From contig NC_089852.1 of the NCBI RefSeq assembly GCF_036373705.1, positions 964,501 through 1,028,500 of the forward strand: a stretch of DNA of 64,000 nt, given 5' to 3'. Every line of letters begins with the position of its first letter. The first letter of the stretch is position 1. Made by a program: the position numbers and the translations under genes. Origin of the DNA: Amia ocellicauda (taxonomy: Eukaryota > Chordata > Actinopteri > Amiiformes > Amiidae). Of this stretch, positions 58,401 to 64,000 are shown one piece after another. Below the pieces are notes generated by a model. The model saw nothing but the letters and a program-made list of their open reading frames with translations. It ran no database searches and was not told the DNA's origin.

Positions 58401-60464
58401 GACACCCCCGTCATCACGACAATCTGCCAACAGACAGACACAACCCAGGGCTGGATCACTGTATGTCTGTACTGTGTCTCCCTCTGTACTTCACTGTCTC
58501 TTCTGTCTCTATCTGTGTCTCAGTACTGCACTCTCTCTGTACTGTACTGGACTGTCACTCTCTGTGTCTCTCTCTCTGTGTCTCTGTCTCTCTCTCTGTC
58601 TCTCTTCTGTCTTTCTCTGTGTCTCTGTCTCTCTCTGTGTCTCCTTCACTGTATGTCTGTACTGTGTCTCTGTATCACTTAATGTATCTATCTGTCCCTC
58701 TCTCTGTCTCCCTCTGTACTTTACTGTCTCTCTCTGTGTCTCTCTTCTGTCTCTCTTCTGTCTCTCTCTGTGTCTCTCTGTGTCTCTCTGAGTCTCACTG
58801 CTGCACTCTCTCTGTCTCTCACTGTGATGAGCTCCGAAGGTATGGGCGCAGGCAGGCGTTTCACCAAGAGACGGTTCAGCAGTCTCAATCCCAACAGCAT
58901 CCCCACGGAGACAGCCGAGACCACTAACGTGCCCAGAGACGCCTCCGTTATGCGAGACAGCACGTCTACCAGCGTCTGACAGACAGACAGATAGACAGAC
59001 AGATGCCTCATGTCAATACAGGCTTGGATGTGTCCACGTTCAGTTGGGTGTGGGACCCGTTCCACTGTGATACAAGTTTAGTGGAGTTAAAAGTCATGCG
59101 CTCACCCTCAGGGCTGCGAGGACCCCGCTGTGTCCGCCTGTCTTGATGCCCATCAGGAAGCGCAGCTGATAGACAGTGACGTAGTAGGCCGCAGCGGTGG
59201 TGTAACCGCGCACCAGGGGCTCCGACAGCCAGCAAGAGACGGCACCCAGACGCAGCACCCCCAGCACCAGCTGACAAGCATAGCAAAGTACAGAACAGGT
59301 GTGTGTGTCTGTGTGTCCAGCGCAGTTCGGGTGTGTGTGTCTGTGTGTCCAGCGCAGGACATTACATGTGTGTTGTACCTGAATGAGGCCAGACATGAAG
59401 GTCACTTGGGCAGCCACACCCACTCTGGCCGCCTCAAGACTCCACTGCCCTGACTCCGCCCCCTCGGTTCTGTTGCCGAGCGATGCCACGTCCGGAACCA
59501 GATCCACCGCCACCATGCCAACCATTATTGCCAGGATCGCAGAAGTGCCTGCAACACACACACATACACATACACACACACACATACACACATACACACA
59601 CACACACACATACACATACACACACACACATACACACATACACACACACACACACACACACATACACACACACACACACAAACCCACACACGCACAAACC
59701 CACACACACACACATAAACACACGTGCACACGCATGCACACGCACGCACACGCACGCACACGCACATAAACACACATAAATAAACACACACATATGTAAA
59801 CACACACACACACACACAAACACACACAGAGTTTAATATGCAATCACACATGAGCACAAAGTATCAATCTGACACAGAGAATAACAAACACACTTCCCCC
59901 CCCCACCATACTGAGGACTGACCCACGGAGATGTGCCGGGATGTCCCGAAGATGAAGTAGACCAGGACGGGGTAGAAGGAGGAGTACAGCCCGAACACGG
60001 GGGGCACTGCGGCCATCAGGGCGTTGGCCATGCCTGGAGCAAGACAGAGAACACTGGGCTTCACACCGGCAGCCAATCAGAACAGCGGAATATCAGAATC
60101 TTGTCTTGTTCACCACACATGCCCAGGGTCGGTTGGCTTACTGGCTGGCACTTGTTGATGACATCACTGTGGTGCTCATGAGAAAAAGTGACGGTAATAA
60201 CCATTATTTAAAAAAAAATTCTACCGGTGTCTTCAACGATCAGGCTTTGTTTTCACAGTCAGAGCAGGGCCAGGCAGTGAGGCTGCGCAGCGCTGTGGAC
60301 GCTCCTGTCTGAGAGCACACTCACCCTGCGGGATGGTGATGATGCCCACGCACACCCCGGAGACGAGGTCCCCCAGGGCGCACTCTCTGAAGGAGTAGCG
60401 GGGCAGCCAGGAGAGAACAGGGACACAGCGGAGCACACTGCGCCTCAGCCCGGGGCCAGAGCAA
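55056..60464 (-). CDS. slc26a6: SLC26A6-like exchanger, divergent paralogue D (lacks exon 1 in window)
   Basis: Exons 2-18 on the minus strand: 60325-60464, 59923-60033, 59379-59548, 59106-59270, 58823-58975, 58341-58423, 57965-58112, 57655-57768, 57433-57510, 57145-57240, 56946-57052, 56481-56550, 56036-56128, 55764-55895, 55604-55658, 55297-55415, 55056-55124 (stop TGA). Lengths and phases follow B and C. Exon 1 must lie beyond 64000. The most divergent copy: [20 protein letters not shown] replaces [30 protein letters not shown] replaces [15 protein letters not shown], so two aromatic anion-site positions are Asn (60023-60025) and Ser (59541-59543). [15 protein letters not shown] is kept, one sequon NRT. 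STAS has no variable insert ([18 protein letters not shown]). The tail ends VASDL, a possible class I PDZ ligand. Transport activity may differ; could be called an SLC26A6-like gene of unknown substrate. Confidence 0.83.
55436..55480. repeat. (AG)n microsatellite, intron 16 of D
   Basis: About 22 AG dinucleotides directly upstream (gene sense) of exon 17 of paralogue D. Confidence 0.9.
56575..56912. repeat. (ATT)n/L2 tail and GAGACGAGAAGA minisatellite, intron 12 of D
   Basis: 56575-56650 has (ATT)n followed by TTCTTAGCAGACGCCCTTGT, the same L2 end as 21028-21130. 56650-56912 is a minisatellite of GAGGAGACGAGAAGA units. Non-coding. Confidence 0.8.
59550..59822. repeat. Compound (CA)n microsatellite, intron 3 of D
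   Basis: About 270 bases of CA with CATA and CACG interruptions, a few bases from exon 4 (59379-59548). The large cysteine/valine-rich frames on the minus strand are artefacts. Confidence 0.92.
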
Positions 60465-60504
60465 CTGCAGGGGCCAGAGAGAGACACACCGAGAGAGACA
60501 GAGA

Positions 60505-63500
60505 TATCATAGTTCTGTTGGAGACATGGTGCCGTGCAGAGGTGCCCACACACTGCCCCCTGGGCTACAGGGAGGTTATTGTGCCCTCAATTAAACTGAG
60601 CACAGTGCGGCGTGGCAGGGACTCTGGGGGGATCATAGTGTGGTACAAAGGGGAGCTGGCCAACCACATCAGCCCAGTCAAACAGGGCCCAACACACATA
60701 GCTTCAAATTAAGAAGGGAATAGCCCAGTGTGAGAACTATATATACCTGTGTGCAGCGTATACCCCCCCCCTCTGAATCCCCCTATTACAATGAGGAATT
60801 TTTTAACACCCTCCACACAGAGATCAGCCATTTCCAGGCCCAGGGGAATGTGCTGCTCTGTAGGGACTTCAATGCCCGGACAGGCACCGAGCCCGACTGC
60901 ATCGGCACACAGGGAAACAGCCACGTGTTCGGCCAGGCCCCTCTGTACCTCACCCCCACCACAACCCAGAGGAACAACCCCGACGGGGCGGTGAACAAGA
61001 ACGGGAGAGAGTTAGTGCATCTCTGCCAAGCCTTGGCCTGTACATCCTTAATGGCAGGATCAGAGGGGACTCTTTAGGGAGGTTCACGTATTGCTCAGCT
61101 CTTGGGACTAGTGTAGTCGACTACGCCCTCACTGACATGGACGCCTCCTTCATCAGTGCATTCACTGTCAGGCAGCAAACCCCCCTGTCAGACCACAACC
61201 AAATCACGGTGTTCCTGAAAAGAAGAAGTCAGGCCAGCAACACACAGCCACAGCCCAGTAAGCTGTACAACCTTAATCAAACATACAAATGGGCTCCAAA
61301 CAGCACAGAGGAATTTAACAATGCAATCAGTTCTACAGAAATAACAGACATCATCAACACTTTCCTCAGCTCACAGTACCAGCCTGACGTGACAGGACTA
61401 AATCTGGCCATAAATGATATCAATCAAATATATCAAATTGCAGCCACAATGGCAAATCTTAAAAAGACAAAGAAAAAGACCAACCAGAATCACACACACA
61501 CACACAGACATGGTTTGATGATGAGTGTAAATCAATACGAAATAAGAACTACGCCAGCAGTACTGTGAGACCCTAAAACACTACAAACACACCCTTAAAA
61601 ATAAAAAAACAGAAACACACAAACAAAACACTCACAGACATAGAGAAATCAAAACAACAAGAATTGGCAATACAAAACGGAACCATTCGGAAAAAATACT
61701 TTGAAAACCTTTATAAAGATATCCAACAAAATGATCTGACACACAAACAAACTGAAACCAGGGAAAAACTGAAATTACTCGAACAATCAATTAAAAATAA
61801 TCAAAACCCAATTGACTCTCCAATCACCCTACAGGAACTATCTAAAAAGCTACAGGCACTTCCACCCAGAAAAGCCTGCGGCCCGGACAGCATCAGCACT
61901 GAGATGCTCAAACACAGCAGCGCACAACTGCAGGAGGCTGAGCTTAAATTGTTCAACATGGTCCTCAGTACTGGTTACTTCCCTGACATCTGGAACCAGG
62001 GGCTGATCACCCCAATCTATAAGAGTGGAGACAAATTCGACCCTAACAACTACCGGGTCGTCTGTGTGAGCAGCAACCTGGGGAAGGTGTTCTGCAGTAT
62101 CATCAATGCCCGGATACTGGCCTTCCTTACCGAGCAGAGTGTCCTGAGTAAGAGTCAGATTGGCTTCCTCCCAAATCACCGCACTACAGATCATATTTAC
62201 ACCCTACACACCCTCATAGACAAACACGTCCACCAAAAAAGTAAAGGCAAAATCTTTGCCTGTTTCATTGATTTCAAAAAGGCATTCGACTCCATTTGGC
62301 ACGAGGAACATTATTACAGAATTCTTCAAAGCAGTGTAGGGGGTAAAGTCTATGATATTATAAAATCAATGTACACCGAAAACAAATGTGCAGTAAAAAT
62401 TGGCAACAAAAGAACAGAGTTCTTCACTCAGGGGCGGGGAGTGAGGCAGGGCTGCAGTCTGAGTCCAACACTGTTCAACATCTACATCAATGAGTTGGCA
62501 ACGGTGTTGGAGCAGTCTGATGCCCCTGGCCTCACCCTAAATGACACAGAAGTCAAATTCCTGCTCTATGCAGATGACCTAGTCTTGCTGTCGTCCACAG
62601 AACAGGGGCTTCAGCAAAACCTGGCACTACTAGAGCAGTACTGTCAGTCCTGGGCCCTGGCAGTAAACATGAACAAGACAAAGATCATGATTTTCCAAAA
62701 AAAGGCCAGACCTCAGGGAAACAAATACCACTTCACGCTAGATAACACTACCCTAGAACACACCTCACACTACACCTACCTGGGCCTGACTATTAGTGCA
62801 TCAGGGGGCTTTAACCTGGCAGTGAAGACGCTCAAAGACAAAGCAAGAAGAGCTTTCTATGCAATCAGAAGAAGATTCTATAAAATTACTATTCCAGTCA
62901 AAATCTGGCTCAAACTAATTGACAGTGTGATCCTGCCCATTGCGCTGTACGGTAGTGAAGTATGGGGTCCACTCAGTCAACAGGACTACACTAGGTGGGA
63001 CAAACATCCAATAGAGACCCTGCATGCTGAATTCTATGAACACACACTGCAGGTGCACAGGAACACACCAAACCACGCATGCAGGGCAGAATTAGGCCGT
63101 TACCCAACTCTCATCAACATCAAGAAAAGAGCACTCAAATTCTGGATGCACCTGAAGAAAAGTGAGTCAGACTCACTCCAGTACAAGGCCCTCCAAACCC
63201 AAGAGCTCAGCCCTGAAAAGAGTCCCCTGAGTCAGCTGGCCCTGAAGCTCACGGCACTGACCCCCGCTAATACTGCGAACAGAGACCAGCTTCAGGTCAG
63301 CACTGCTTACCTGCCCCCAATCAGAGTCAACCACATTATAAAGATAACCAAAACCTCCTCTCTGGAACATTGGAACAATGAAACCAAATCCCAAAGTGAA
63401 CTGGATTGCTATCTGGCCCTAAACAGAGAATACACCCTGGCAGAGTATCTCTTCACTGTCAGAGATACGAAGCAGAGACGGATCCTGACCCAGTACAGGC

Positions 63501-64000
63501 TCAGTGACCACAGCCTGGCCAGAGAGACGGGCCGACACAGGCAGAGCTGGCTGCCCAGAGAGGAGCGGCGCTGTGGTCACTGAGAGACAGGAGAGGTCGA
63601 GACAGAGATGCACTTCCTCCTCCACTGCAATAAATATGCCAAATTAAGGGACACATTCTTTAATAAATTCATAAATATTACAAAATCATTCTCTGAATTG
63701 ATAAATGAAAAAAAATAGCTATCCTCCTGGGGGAGGGACACACAGCCCCCCTGGCCGCCCAATATGTAGCCGCCTGCCACAGCCTGAGGGGCTCACTGTG
63801 AAAACATACATGAGCACCAGCTGTAACCTGATAACTATAAATAAAGTAAATGTACATGTCTATTAAGATTATAATGTTTCATTTTTTATTTTATTTTTTC
63901 TTCTTACCTTTTATTATTTTTCAATGTATGTATATAATATCAACTGCTTTGGTAACACTACGAAACTGTTTGTCATGCCAATAAAGCACCCTTGAATTGA
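60505..64000 (+). mobile_element. I-like LINE in intron 1 of paralogue D
   Basis: A 3.5-kb 5'-truncated non-LTR retrotransposon, antisense to the host gene. Endonuclease remnants ([18 protein letters not shown], then CRDFNARTGTEPDC and VDYALTDMD with SDHNQI) precede an almost intact reverse transcriptase. The 3' end GCCAATAAAGCACCCTTGAA TTGA reaches the window edge, where an ATTGA-type tail starts. Clade assignment (I/jockey group) is by general resemblance only. Confidence 0.85.
61664..63714 (+). pseudogene. LINE reverse transcriptase with one late stop
   Basis: An open frame of 639 codons to 63583. Motifs in order: RKACGPDSISTEMLKHSS (about residue 73), LITPIYKSGDKFDPNNYR, IGFLPNHRTTDHIYTLH, FACFIDFKKAFDSIWH, GRGVRQGCSLSPTLFNIYIN and the catalytic LLYADDLVLLSS, then a thumb region and a C-terminal Cys/His knuckle. 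The knuckle reads RRCGH and then TGA (63581-63583), followed in frame by ETGEVETEMHFLLHC; a Cys codon TGC probably became TGA. The frame continues to TAG at 63714. The endonuclease upstream is broken by stops and frameshifts, so the element is inactive. Confidence 0.87.

Noticed and set aside
59434..59857. Cysteine/valine-rich minus-strand frames
   Set aside because: Translation of a CA/TG microsatellite next to exon 4 of D.

Overview
This is vertebrate, almost certainly ray-finned fish, genomic DNA. Genes are split by GT-AG introns, no bacterial-style operon is present, and the repeats are typical of fish (Tc1/mariner, hAT, CR1, L2 and an I-like LINE, CA/TA microsatellites). I cannot name the species; the CR1 and L2 repertoire would fit a non-teleost or early-branching lineage, but that is a guess.

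The real genes are a head-to-tail array of SLC26 (SulP) anion exchangers, all on the minus strand and closest to SLC26A6 by motif. Four paralogues are visible. From right to left: D (55056-60464, first exon beyond the right edge), C (38249-52149, complete), B (12668-27892, complete) and A (1-1347, only its first three coding exons; the rest lies left of the window). Exon lengths and phases match almost one to one between copies, and concatenated reading frames stay open, so B, C and D look functional. They differ in three informative places: the insert of the cytoplasmic STAS domain (short basic in B, long repetitive and charged in C, absent in D), the C-terminal tail (PDZ-ligand-like in B and D, not in C), and the anion-binding site, where D has lost both aromatic residues.

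A and B share a 1.9-kb 5' region that aligns without a net indel. In both, coding exon 1 is preceded by an endogenous-retrovirus LTR, a tRNA-Phe-like primer binding site and a splice donor, all in gene orientation: a candidate LTR-derived promoter that arose before the duplication.

The rest is mobile DNA. 2.2-5.1 kb: CR1 fragment and a DD36E Tc1/mariner element. 5.4-10.35 kb: a ZBED1-like hAT with 8-bp target duplication, containing a Tc1 and a second hAT; the duplicated locus near 30.45 kb is the empty site. 13.2-14.8 kb: decayed Tc1 in an intron of B. 21-24.1 kb: antisense L2 LINE split by a 1.83-kb solo LTR. 24.9-26.75 kb: hAT-like insertion with 151-bp inverted repeats around a CR1 piece. 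28.8-34.6 kb: two more DD36E copies, a fossil relative and L2 pieces. 40.5-43.5 kb: CR1 with an SGNH-esterase ORF1. 46.4-49.3 kb: two 1-kb minisatellites filling introns of C. 60.5-64 kb: I-like LINE antisense in intron 1 of D. I see no rRNA, tRNA, CRISPR or prokaryotic feature.
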